Counted from the stretch's first letter, positions 48,811-58,735 are shown. The stretch is DNA of 64,000 bases from Symsagittifera roscoffensis (GCF_963678635.1 NC_087071.1:38648438-38712437); one strand, 5' to 3'. Notes: a model not told the origin generated them from the letters alone. Translations and numbers: made by a program.

Positions 48811-49509
48811 TTAAAAATAAGTTTTATAAAGATTAGACTTTATATCCGTGTAAAATTTGACTAGTTTAACAGCCGCCATCTTTTCCAGAGAGTTTTCAGC
48901 GGCCCTACTCAGGCTCCTCACTGCAAACTGCAGCGCTGAATAAGGCCGCCACCAAGCTTGATAGATTTCTTCTAACATGATATCCAGCTCTATCTTTCTC
49001 CTAAATTCTTCTTCTATTGCTGGCTTTCTGAAGAATTCTTCTTGAAACTAAAACAAATTTATATACGATTTCTATGTTGCCATGCCACTTGAATAAAAAT
49101 TTTTTTTATATATATATTTTTTAAAATTGGGTGTATTGTAAAACAAACTTACATCCTCTCCAAAGAATATGGACAAAAAGTCCATTGTTTCTTGTGAAAC
49201 CACATTGACTCCACTCTAAGGGCTCCATAGTTTCTTGGCGAGGAACCTACTCTGAATTGAGCCCAGCTCAAATAATTCCTCGGAATTCAGTACCGGATAC
49301 TTAAAGATATAACTCCGGTCCATAAATATCGTAAATTCCATAGGCGTTAAGTTTGCCCCTTTCTCTACTAGCCCGTCGTAGATTGCCACCCTTCTCTCGA
49401 CTTCCTTGTACTCCAGCAAGGCTTCATGTTTGAAGTTTGGCTCATCCCGTAAGTTCAAAAACTTCTCCGGGAAGTCCACCAGATTATCTTCAGGATCGAT
49501 AAATATCAT
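48811..49509 (-). CDS. Antisense two-exon gene inside element 2
   Basis: Exon 1 runs from ATG 49,509 down to 49,153 (119 codons) and exon 2 from 49,047 to TAA at 48,811 (78 codons plus stop). They are separated by a 105-nt intron with a consensus donor GAT|GTAAGT, an internal T-rich tract and acceptor TTGTTTTAG. The intron is phase 0 and both exons stay open in the joined frame, except for one TAG at 49,216-49,218 in exon 1. The product would be acidic to neutral, mostly helical, and Trp/Tyr-containing, with starts such as MIFIDPEDNLVDFPEKFLNL and an exon 2 segment IYQAWWRPYSALQFAVRSL. There is no signal peptide or membrane segment. I recognise no family. A polyA signal follows the stop. It lies where gag-pol is missing. 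The TAG may be decay, a polymorphism or an assembly error. Confidence 0.65.
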
Positions 49510-49559
49510 TTTGGACGAAGAAAAATTTTTTTGAGGATAAAATACAGATAGTTAAAACT

Positions 49560-50034
49560 GAACGGAAAGCAAACAAACGATATTGCTTTTAGTCCTCTTT
49601 TATGAAGAGATGTTTTTTTTTCATTTTCCTCCTCCAATAGGGAAGAAAAATGCAGTTGTTAAAAATTAACATCAGCATAAACGAATAAAAATCATTTCAC
49701 TGCTAGATCTCAACAAATCAAAACTAAGTGGAAAAACCACGACATTAAACCAGAGTGGAAAAAACCACAACATTACAAAACGAATGGCGAAGGAATTACG
49801 ACTTAAAAAGAGTCACTTCCGAAAGACGCCGAATAACAACGACCAATCAGAGCTTAGATTTGGAAAAAAGCAAAAACAGCCTTTAAAAACTAACTGATAT
49901 ACACTTGTTTTCATTCTTGCTCAATTCCACATCTTGCATTCAAAACCTCCTCTCTCTACAAAAAATAAATCTGCTGAATTCCTCAACAAAAATTGAAATC
50001 TAACTCAGATTTCCCATCACAAAAAATCCACAAA
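49560..50034. promoter_or_regulatory. Possible divergent internal promoter region
   Basis: This spacer separates the starts of the antisense gene and env. Plus strand: CCAATCAG near 49,850, TTTAAAAACT near 49,882, and TCATTCTTGC about 30 bp further, resembling the LTR TATA-to-start layout. Minus strand: a CCAAT box (49,633-49,637 on plus), CATAAAAG near 49,603, then TTCAGTTTT near 49,560, an arthropod-type initiator. The elements are short and degenerate, so the call is tentative. Confidence 0.35.
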
Positions 50035-52337
50035 ATGACAAATCCAAATAGTGAACTAGAGGAAGGAGAACTAATGGACCAAGATCCTGTTCTAACCACT
50101 CTCGAGGAAATGCTTAAAGTGACAACTTTGAAAAATTCTTTTGTTATCATTCACCACCAAAAAATAAATTTGCAAAAAATTTATTTGGTTGGTCTTTTAA
50201 CTCTAATAATACTTTCGAATCAAACCTCAGCATTTGATCCGAAAGAACAATTATATGCAAATACTGCAAATAATCTTCGGGTTGCTCATTATGATTGTCA
50301 ACTAATGACTTCTAACAAAATGTTCTCTCTAAATAAAGTAGCACCTTGCAAAGTCCAACCAGAAAATAAGGAAGTAACCCATGCTTATGTTACTCTATAT
50401 CAGAGACATTATCGCACAAAAGCAAATGCAACAATGTGTCGAATCAAACACCAATCAATGCGTTGGTTCTGCGATTCTTTTGATTCGAGTGGTATCGACG
50501 CTCGACACAATATGATCACTACTGATCTCCATTTATCTGCCGATCAATGTAAATCGGCCGCCGACAGAGGCTATTTTAACCTAGGCTATGCTAGTATTGG
50601 AAATATTCCTTTCAAATTTAATGTTAAAACAGTAACTAATGCCCATGCTGGCAAAGTTGACGGCAAACATCATAACGAATGTGATGGCCGTTCTTGGATT
50701 AAATTGGACACTTTTCAAAACTTACATGCAAAATGTAACTCTGACTGTTAACCTCAAAGATGGAACAGTCAATAATTGGCAAAACATTCCTTTGCCCTGT
50801 CCAGTGTCTACAAACGGATGTGAAACAACATCCTTAGACGCTTTTGCTTATACTTGGATAGAACCCAACAATTGCATTTTTACTGTTTTAAACAGATTTT
50901 CGGCTAAAATGATTCAAAACGAAGAATCATACTATATAATTAAAGGCGATTCTAGCCCATCTATTCATTCTACCCATACAAGGGATTCTCAAAAATTTAT
51001 GCTACAGGTGATGAATAAACCGCAATCTCTTTGTGGTCATCCCAGAATAGTGTATCCAACTTCATATGATTCACTTTTTATTGCATACACTGACGGTTTC
51101 AATATGGATACTGGAATCCAAGTTAAACCAACCCCAGAAACGGGAACTATTCATAATGCCGGCCAACCAAATTCTACTTTTCTCACATTAAGTGATGATT
51201 CGCCGCCACTCCAATTTTCAACTCATCAAATTGACTACGAAGCTCATATAGGAACTAAATTGGACTATATTCTATTTTATAGCTTCTACATGCTCAGAAC
51301 GGCCGAGTTAGCCCTTCTGCAAAATCAATGTGAGCTAGAACTCTCCTCAATATTAAATACTTTAATGCTTTCGCTTGAAAGCCCACGTTTGGCTGGCTAT
51401 ATTTTAACTCAGAACCGCTCTATGTTCTTATGGCAACGTTGCCTGGCTCTACCATTGTCCGAAATTTTATTCACCTTTGCAATTAATGGATGAATGCTAT
51501 AATCGCATTCCCATTATGTATAAGGAAAATGTTCGATTTGTCGATCCAATTACGCGACAAACTTTTCAGTCGGCAGATCTACAAGACTGCTCCGACAAAC
51601 ATTCAAATCTCTTTCAACTAGATGTTGATGATGATAAGTCCTGGATTGAATTAACCCCTCAAATTACAAGGGTTACAGGACCATATCTATTTAAACCAAA
51701 AGAAATAATTCAAAAGATTAAGCATTCTTTAGCCTCTAGCCAAGGCGCTTCAATCTACACTTATGCTCAAATGCACAATTTCTGGAATATGATTTCCGAT
51801 AATTCAGAGATGAAAGGAATACTGCAAAAAGTATCCAGGTCCTTTCTAAATGCTAAAAAAATTCTTTTCACGGACTCATATAGCCCACTAGGCTCTTCCC
51901 AAACAATCTATTTGGACTATCTCATCTCTCCAAACTTTTGGAAAAACGAATACACCCGTATATTCGGGAAAGTACAATACTATTTAGAAAAATGCGGAAT
52001 AGTCTTCGCCTCTTTTCTATTTGTGAAATTCATACTAGATTGCCTAGTATTCATAATAAAGGCTATGCATATTCACAAAATCACCGGCCGCTAACTACAC
52101 TTTGGCAAAGTATTGCTTGCCGCTTCATATAATATACTTTTCACTTCCATAGTGACCTCAATTTTCACTCAAGATGAGCAAACTGAAAAAATAGAACAAG
52201 AATGTGATCAAAAAATACAAGCTCCTCTTTTAGAGGAAATTGATAAAATAAACCAGGATCGCATGTATCCTCACATCCAATTAACAAGTTTTGAGAGAAG
52301 AACTCAAAACTTGGATCACCCAACAAACCCAGTCTAA
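50035..52337 (+). pseudogene. Element 2 env-like glycoprotein gene, three breaks
   Basis: ATG 50,035 begins an acidic leader of about 45 residues, then a hydrophobic segment (IYLVGLLTLIILS) that would serve as signal or anchor. The ectodomain has many cysteines, an early VAHYDC and later CGHPRIVYPTSYD, AYTDGFNMDTG, LALLQNQCELELSSIL, RLAGYILTQNRSMFL, RIPIMYKENVRFVDP. Near the end are two hydrophobic segments (51,995-52,060 and 52,110-52,160), then a cytoplasmic tail. The same motifs in order occur in element 1. By recall these resemble chuvirus-like glycoproteins. Breaks: a frame change near 50,740, another near 51,485, and TAA at 52,092-52,094 between the two hydrophobic segments. It is less decayed than env of element 1. 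Confidence 0.62.
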
Positions 52338-52380
52338 TAAAAAAATTCTACTGTTCTAGGATATACCAACTAATTCAACT

Positions 52381-52929
52381 ATGGACGCATCACTTGATGA
52401 CGACTTGAGAGATTTTGAGGACCTTCTCTCACTCCTGCCACCAACTGATCCACTGGACTTGCAGATTTCAGCACTCACTCAACAACCAACTGTTTCTACT
52501 ACTACAACACCCACTGCAAAGCCAACCTCAACACGATCCTTCGTTGAGCCACTACTTCAAACCAATTCAGCTGTCCCAATAACTACAGCATCAAAGCCAC
52601 CACCCCTAAAAATTTCACCCCCTGATTTCAAAATACCCCTGGTTCCCTCGAATTCCAAAATTAAAAAACGGACCCAGATTGTAAGACCATATAAGATACT
52701 AACGGCAAAGACGTCCGTATCAACTTCTCAATATCCAACGACCATTAGGCGACAGCCCTTACACTCCACTGAATTAAATACTAAATTACATATTCAGTTA
52801 GAAAGGGAACGATACATTAATTCTAACAGCAATCCCGGCTTCGATATGGATCTCAATTATGCTTTGAATCCATTAATCAATCGTTTTAAATTAGAAGCCT
52901 ATCACCCTATAAAAAAATGTACTCCATAA
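52381..52929 (+). CDS. Post-env ORF A, acidic and Pro/Ser/Thr-rich
   Basis: ATG 52,381, 43 bp after the env tail, opens an intact 182-codon frame. The start is acidic and leucine-rich (MDASLDDDLRDFEDLLSLLP), the pattern of acidic activation domains. A long Thr/Pro/Ser-rich linker follows, then a basic patch (KIKKRTQIVRPYK), then a mixed C-terminal part ending at TAA 52,927-52,929. There is no signal peptide or transmembrane segment, so a cytosolic or nuclear protein is likely. It overlaps the next ORF by 13 nt across a seven-A run (AAAAAAATG), where a programmed shift or a one-base indel could fuse them. I know no homologue; a transcriptional role is inference. Confidence 0.6.
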   Translation: MDASLDDDLRDFEDLLSLLPPTDPLDLQISALTQQPTVSTTTTPTAKPTSTRSFVEPLLQTNSAVPITTASKPPPLKISPPDFKIPLVPSNSKIKKRTQIVRPYKILTAKTSVSTSQYPTTIRRQPLHSTELNTKLHIQLERERYINSNSNPGFDMDLNYALNPLINRFKLEAYHPIKKCTP

Positions 52930-53138
52930 CTAATTCCCTTCTTGATTATCAAAAAATCTATGTCCCAGCAAAATATCTGACAGCAAAATTACAAACCCCC
53001 CAGTTAGATGACTATACTGAGCAAATTCAGCGCAGTCATATACATGAAACGCACCAAATCCGGGAGCTGAAAAAGCAAATCCACAATTTGAAAACAAAAA
53101 ATCACCAACTTATAGCCCGGTTGGAAGGAAAATTGTAA
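52917..53138 (+). CDS. Post-env ORF B, coiled-coil protein or domain
   Basis: ATG 52,917 opens 73 codons. The C-terminal half (HETHQIRELKKQIHNLKTKN and on) has hydrophobic residues at heptad spacing (I, L, I, L, L, L) with Lys/Arg/Gln/Glu between them, a short leucine-zipper-like coiled coil. The upstream half has no typical bZIP basic region. It overlaps ORF A in another frame and could be its C-terminal domain, reached through the A-run at 52,911-52,917. An acidic region, a basic patch and a dimerising coil would together suit a dimeric DNA-binding regulator. Function not shown. Confidence 0.55.
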   Translation: MYSITNSLLDYQKIYVPAKYLTAKLQTPQLDDYTEQIQRSHIHETHQIRELKKQIHNLKTKNHQLIARLEGKL

Positions 53139-53672
53139 AAATTTATCCTTTCATTTAAACATTTATTCTTTCGCTTTATATAGCTATGTAGTATAGCTAT
53201 TAATTTTGCCTTTCTCAAAAATTTTGACTTCTATAAAAAACAAAAAAAAAACAAAAAATACCCCCTTTGTATGAACCAGTCCTCCCCTTATTACGCGTAT
53301 GGACATCCACTTCACATACTTCAAGACAGAAAGGAGACTTCGGAAAAAGAATGTTCAAGGAATAAAACTAACCTTCAAACTTTTTGAGAAACAAATAATT
53401 TTGATGTATTTAATTTTATAGTTAAATCCCTTGGTTGTGTAAACTCTATTTTGATTTATAAATGTAACTGATGTATTTATATTCATTCAAGCCTGACTCA
53501 AAGTATCAGTTGTTCAAAAACATCTGCTACCTGTAATACCAACAAACTATTAAACCAACTTTATGAGATTGAAAGAAAAAGCTTCGATCGATCAACAATT
53601 ACCCCACTATTCAAGTGAAAGTAATAAAAATGAAAGTTTCAGTTTATTCCTCTCCAAATAGGAGGATGGATA
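53139..53672 (+). other. Element 2 3' non-coding region and polypurine tract
   Basis: About 530 bp without an open frame. The purine stretch AGGAGGATGGA at 53,660-53,670 ends 2 nt before the 3' LTR and is the likely plus-strand primer. Confidence 0.6.
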
Positions 53673-54304
53673 TGTTCTGATTTCAAATAGAAACAGAAAC
53701 ATGAATTATTTTATTGCGTTCACAAAATGTGACGCCGCCGCCACCGCAAAAGAAATATGTTTTTATTCCCTTGCAAAAGGAAGGGAAATGCTATTGGAAT
53801 ATTTCGTATAACGTTTTAAGCATTGAGAATTGAAACGACTATTCTCATTCAATGCAAATATTAACGATTCCTCTCGTAAAATACGAGCATACGAAACCTT
53901 CTTCTCGTAAAATACGAATGTACGAATAGAGAATACGAAGTTAAGAAGTAACTTCTCATTTGATACGAAAAGTGGTACGATTTCCCATCTGAGTATAAAT
54001 AGAAGCTCAAAACTACGGGAATTCATTCCCAACAATATCTCTTCTAACACCAACACCACTCTCTTCTACCACCCCAACCAATCTCTAAAATAATATATAC
54101 TCTCAGTAAAAATATCTCTAATCTAACCGTAAAAATAGATATTGAGTCAAAAGGCAACTAGCTGTAAATTCATACTAACTTCTTTTCTAATAAAATATTT
54201 CTCAGCGAATTTTAGATTTACTTTCTAAGATAGAAAGTAGAAAGGACCCTTTATTCCTAGCAAGCGTTTTGTCCGACGTATATAGTATTGCTAGCGTAAT
54301 AAAT
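53673..54304 (+). repeat. Element 2 3' LTR (632 bp)
   Basis: Same length as the 5' LTR, with about 8 substitutions and no indels. Eight bases (TTCAGTTG, 54,305-54,312) separate its end from the right-hand 145-bp repeat. Confidence 0.88.
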
Positions 54305-54312
54305 TTCAGTTG

Positions 54313-54457
54313 GATTGCTTACCTGACAGATAAAAACTATTTTAATATATGGAAATCAGAAGTCAGCACAAACCCCTCTCAACATCAGCTCCAACATCTA
54401 CTTTTTAGTTTGACTATGCGATTTGATGGAGGAGTATCACTAGAATTTTGAAAAGTG
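54313..54457 (+). repeat. 145-bp direct repeat flanking element 2, right copy
   Basis: Matches 47,505-47,649. The match stops after AAAAGTG, exactly where the left copy meets the LTR. Confidence 0.9.
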
Positions 54458-55473
54458 ACGCAATATGTTTTGGATGGCCGCTTTGTTCGTTAGTTTCATA
54501 CAAAAGAGGTTTAATTCTCAAAAAAGTGAAGAACTCGGGTTTTGAACAGTGGGTTTTTTGTCTCGTCGGCTGCTTCTGCGAGCTTTTTTTGGCTTGGCTT
54601 GAGAACAAGTTACTATCATGCAGACTCATCAATTTTATATACATCAAGTTACTATCATGATGACTCTTCGTAATTTCAAAATGGATTACCTTCTTTTTCA
54701 AATGAGGTTTAGTCTGGGTCTCAAAGTAATCTTCTCCATGTTTGATTTTTCCCTACCCCTCTTCAACTGCCACTCAATGTCACTGAAGCATTCTAAGACT
54801 GCTGGAGGTTGAATTTATCAGGATCAGTCGGGGTCGTTGTTATTGAAATCTTTGCCTGGTCATATACTGGCTTTGAAGTTCTAGGTTGAAGTTCGATTCA
54901 AGTTTCTGTATTGTTTTAGCAATGTCTTAGGTACATACAGGGTTCTTTGAACAAATTGTTCGGATAAGTTACACAAGTTTTGATGTACAATTTTGGTCTG
55001 CCTTTTTTCAAATTTAACAGTTATGTCATTTCCACTTTAGACTGATAAACCAGGATCTGCCACTTTTTATAACTGCCACTTTATTCAAAATTTTAAAGAG
55101 GCTAAAATTTTATCGGGAAAGTGAGGCTAAAGTGAGGATATTGATGGCTAATGCAATCACTGCAAAACAGCATCTGATGCTATGGGTTGATACTGTTTTT
55201 TCTGCTTCTAATAAGAAACCCACCTTTTTTGCCTGGTCAAGATAATGAAAGGCGGAAAAGGAACAAAAATTGGATAAGCTGAGGCCAAAGTATACAAGAG
55301 AAAAAATTTGTAACCTTCAACAATATAAAACCGATTCTACAATCAAGAATCATGTCCAGACAATTTTCGCCTAGTAAAGGCAAAAAACCTCTATTTACTA
55401 ACTACTTATTTGACAAATTTTTTTAAAAATGGAGCCCTTTTTACTCAAGATAAATGTGATTTTTGGTTCCAGG
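54458..55473. other. No supported gene
   Basis: Unique AT-rich DNA with a small direct repeat AAGTTACTATCATG near 54,607 and 54,646. Open frames lack domains. Confidence 0.5.
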
Positions 55474-55766
55474 TGTGAATACTCAGAGAACGGTTGTAAA
55501 ACAAGAATCAATTCTCCTTGTTTATGTTTATAGTATTGTAAATAATATAGATAATTTCGTACTTAGAAAATGTCATGACAAATCTTTTAAATACAACTCA
55601 AATCTTTCATAAGTTGTGTCAGAGTGAATGAGAGTACATAGTGATAATCTATAAAGGATTGGCAGGTCGGTCACGACCTTGATAAACAAAAAGGCAATTT
55701 AAGTTTAGCACGAATAGCTAGCACATTGATGACGTCATATGAACTAATAAATTACGCCATATCACA
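55474..55766 (-). repeat. Element 3 3' LTR (293 bp)
   Basis: On the minus strand it starts TGTGATATGGCG right after the polypurine tract and ends GAGTATTCACA, giving TG...CA ends. It contains the perfect palindrome TGACGTCA (55,730-55,737), a CREB/ATF-type site. The partner LTR is not in the window, so the inner boundary rests on the tract and the outer one on the CA end. Confidence 0.6.
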
Positions 55767-55781
55767 TTTCCCCCTCTCGGG
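55767..55781 (-). other. Element 3 polypurine tract
   Basis: Minus strand reads CCCGAGAGGGGGAAA immediately before TG of the LTR, the normal plus-strand priming site. Confidence 0.7.
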
Positions 55782-55972
55782 AAAAATTCAAACAACGTTT
55801 GAATTTCTTTATAGTAATGAAAACAAAAACAAATTTATGCCCTCACAGACAATAAACAATACGGCTTGTAACAAATAAACAAACACTAGAAGTTTTACAA
55901 ATTAACTGATGTGACTTTTAGCGATGAACGGAAGTTTTGTAAGTTTGTATCGAAATCAAAGGTACGAAAGTT

Positions 55973-58287
55973 TTATTTGTCTGCCCGACGCAAAGGATGG
56001 TCAGAGGGACTCTTTTTGGGGAAGCGTGTAAATTTCCGATATAGACCTTCGGAATTATCGGGAACAACCACCCGAGACTGTCCTGCTTGGTTAATCGGTT
56101 CTGAGTCTGAATTAGCCACAACAAAACGAACTTTCTTGTCGGGCGAAGCAGGAGTTGACGGAGGTGTAGACATCGACTGAGACTGAATAATATTCACAGA
56201 ATGTCTGATGGGGCTACCGTAAAATGTAGTCTGTTTTTTACGTCGAGAAGAGGCACGGGACGAATTCGAAGAGGATGAGACATTTCCATCCGGTTCGGAA
56301 ATTATGACGGGACCGCCTTGGGTGGGAAAGCCCGATGCTGCCACATTTGAAGAAGTTCCTTCTTGAGATTTAGGAATTGAAGATTCATCATCTGACGAAA
56401 TAGGGATGAGGTCTGGACATACTGGACTTTTAATGACTGAAATAAGTGGCTTCGGTTTAACACTAATGGGGACCCCCGTTCCTTGATTGCCAGACGTGGA
56501 AGAAGATACTGTCAGGTCTACTACTGGAGTAGAGTGCTGCGGAGAAGGGATGAATTGTACACCTGGAGCCTCTGAGACTGAAGATTGCTTCGATTTAGTC
56601 GACACAATTTGGCCACGCGATTGAGTAATTGAAGATGGCAGAGATGGGAACTTCGAATGAGCAGGGATCTGTAACGTTTTAGCTGTGATGTGTTGACGAG
56701 AACTCGATTGTTTTGTTTTAGCTGCGATGTGTTGGCGAGAACTCGATTGTTTGAGTGGCCGATTATCTTCTGATGACGACGGAGAAGAGACACAATGGGG
56801 CGTTTCTGCCCCTTCTTGACAGGCGTAAGTTGTTTGCCTGAAAAACTTAGATCGGTTGATTTAAGACGTACCGCCAAATGATTTCTTCTAATCACTTTCC
56901 CCTTATCCGAAATATATGTGGACCCAGTAATCCGCACGATTTTGCCCTTAAAAGGTTTGAAAAGTTCTCGGCCAGACTTCCTATTTAGAAATTTCCTAAA
57001 AATTTCGACTTTAGTTGGTTCATTCAATACTAAATAATCCAAATTACGTTTTGGTAACGACGGGCGAATTTGATCCAACTGCATCTGATTCCTAAATCTA
57101 AGGGTACCAGCTGACAAATTAGAGCGAAGGGTGGCTGCGAGGACTTGATTTCTCTCCGTCAACGTCTTCAAAGCTTTGACTCCCTCCTGGTGGGACAATG
57201 ACTTTTTCAATGTCAACCACTGATTGGCGGAATGTGCCAGGTTCTCCAGAGCGCGGTAAGGAGGAGTGTCTGAAAGTGAATCCGTAGATCCACCAAAGTA
57301 TGGAGACACCGTCGGGCTTGACTGCCCCTTCCTGACCACTTTTATCCTCGGTCGGCTATCGCACTGCTCCCGACGCTGTTCGGGTGTTAAAATGTCCCTT
57401 TCCAATTGTTGGTTATCTAAATTAACGCCCGTAGATAAACGCTCAGCCGCAATGGATAGCTCCGTATTCGGAGGACGGCCATAATGAAGCTCAAACGGGG
57501 AAACCCCAGTAACAGAATTTTTTGTAATCCGAATATCTTCAATAATATTTCTAAGAGTATCTTGAATATTTGAAAAATCCGAACTTAACCGCGAGGCGCC
57601 TAAACGACGTTTAATTGTTTGAATCGACCTTTCTACTAAACCGCAACCACGATGGTCCCCCACCGGGCAGAAATATTTTGCAATATTTTTCTCTTGACAA
57701 AAATTTTGCACTAATTTGTTCTTAAAACCAGAGTATTGGTCAGTTTTGATAGATTTGGGGATACTGTGCTGTTGAATAGACGATTTAAGAAATTTAATAA
57801 TCTTCCGTCCTCCCGTAGAACGCGTAATCATAGCTGACGGATATTTTGAGTAACGGTCGATCGCGACCAAGATATACATACTGTTACCAAACGAATCAAG
57901 TAGAGGACCCGCGTAATCGAGCTGCAGCTCTTCATTAGGGCCAGACAAAAGGGGTAAAGGCTTGGAAGAGTTAAATGAAGCGTTCGCTTTCAAATTCTTA
58001 CCAAACTTTGTGCATTGGGGACAATCTTTGCAAAGCTGGACGATATCTCGATGCATTCGGGGCCACCAGATATATTGCGCAGCATCAACCATGGCCAACT
58101 GACACGCATGCGACCTATGCAGTCGAGACAATAATGGTTTTCGTAGGCACATGGGTATAGCGATCCTATTATCTACAACAATACAGCCATCAACCACCGC
58201 TGCACAATGCCAAAAGGATTTTATATAGGAATCTATACGACAAAATCCTTCGTAGTCCCGATTAATGATCGCTCGTTTCATGAGGCA
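55973..58287 (-). pseudogene. Element 3 integrase and pol tail, one frameshift
   Basis: The protein starts inside the gap. An HHCC finger is visible (LHRSH near 58,115, then CKDCPQC). The catalytic core keeps all three acidic residues: Asp at 57,916-57,918 (LQLDYAGP), Asp at 57,739-57,741 (KTDQYSGF) and Glu at 57,631-57,633 (GLVERSIQTIK), with exactly 35 residues between the last two, the DD35E spacing. A C-terminal beta-barrel-like region (KGKIVRITGSTYIS) follows. The frame shifts near 56,810 in a G-run (AAGGGGC). The tail, rich in Ser and Pro with a basic RRKKQTTFYGSP segment, ends at 55,973. Typical of gypsy-like integrases of aquatic and other invertebrates. With one frameshift it may be young, or the shift may be a sequencing error. 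Confidence 0.82.
56676..56753 (-). repeat. 39-bp in-frame tandem duplication in the pol tail
   Basis: Units start at 56,676 and 56,715 with two or three differences. 39 is a multiple of three, so 13 residues (core KQSSSRQHI) are duplicated without breaking the frame. Confidence 0.8.
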
Positions 58288-58487
58288 NNNNNNNNNNNNN
58301 NNNNNNNNNNNNNNNNNNNNNNNNNNNNNNNNNNNNNNNNNNNNNNNNNNNNNNNNNNNNNNNNNNNNNNNNNNNNNNNNNNNNNNNNNNNNNNNNNNNN
58401 NNNNNNNNNNNNNNNNNNNNNNNNNNNNNNNNNNNNNNNNNNNNNNNNNNNNNNNNNNNNNNNNNNNNNNNNNNNNNNNNNNNNNNN
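58288..58487. other. Assembly gap, 200 N
   Basis: Exactly 200 N, placeholder length. It truncates the pol gene of element 3. Confidence 0.98.
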
Positions 58488-58735
58488 AAAGTTGCGGGTG
58501 GAATAATCCTCCTTTCATTACCCCCCCCCCCCCCAGCGTTTGCCCATTTACAACAACAACCCCCTCCCCCCCGCCCGGAAGTTCAGTGGATGGGGGAGTC
58601 GGGTGGGGGAGGGGTGGGTTGAGGTGGAGGGATGTTCACGTGAGGGGGGGGGGGGTTTGATTAGGTGGGGGGTTTAGTGGGGGGAGGGGAGCAAAGGGGC
58701 AAACGTTGCGGGGGGGGGACGGAGTTGGGAGAGCT
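58488..58735. other. C-run/G-run low-complexity sequence beside the gap
   Basis: Homopolymer C runs give way to long G runs (repeated GGGGGAGGGG-type words) in DNA otherwise about 70% AT. Its position against the gap and abrupt ends suggest low-quality consensus rather than biology. Any frame read through it should be ignored. Confidence 0.7.

Larger units (their letters stand above)
47650..54304 (+). mobile_element. Element 2: 6.66 kb LTR element with env and accessory genes but no gag-pol
   Basis: Two 632-bp LTRs (47,650-48,281; 53,673-54,304) are collinear without indels and differ at about 8 sites. TGGTGCGACCA follows the 5' LTR directly, and a purine stretch (AGGAGGATGGA) precedes the 3' LTR. 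The 5.4 kb interior holds a 55-codon ORF, an antisense spliced gene, an env-like gene, and two overlapping post-env ORFs. No capsid, zinc knuckle, protease, RT, RNase H or integrase motif is present in any frame, so the element must move in trans if at all. No 4-6 bp target duplication is seen; 145-bp direct repeats flank it instead. Confidence 0.88.
55474..58287 (-). mobile_element. Element 3: 3' part of a gypsy-like LTR element, minus strand
   Basis: In minus orientation: integrase and pol tail (58,287 to 55,973), polypurine tract, then the 3' LTR (55,766 to 55,474). The upstream pol, gag and the other LTR are hidden by the gap or missing. GC content is clearly higher than in elements 1 and 2, so this is a separate lineage. 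Confidence 0.8.

Noticed and set aside
47646-54309. A conventional 4-6 bp target-site duplication for element 2
   Set aside because: AGTG before the 5' LTR and TTCAG after the 3' LTR do not match at any nearby offset; only the 145-bp repeats flank the element.
56521-58518. A single 665-codon minus frame crossing the gap
   Set aside because: The part beyond 58,287 is only N and suspect homopolymer sequence, and the last part below about 56,810 is out of frame with the true pol tail.
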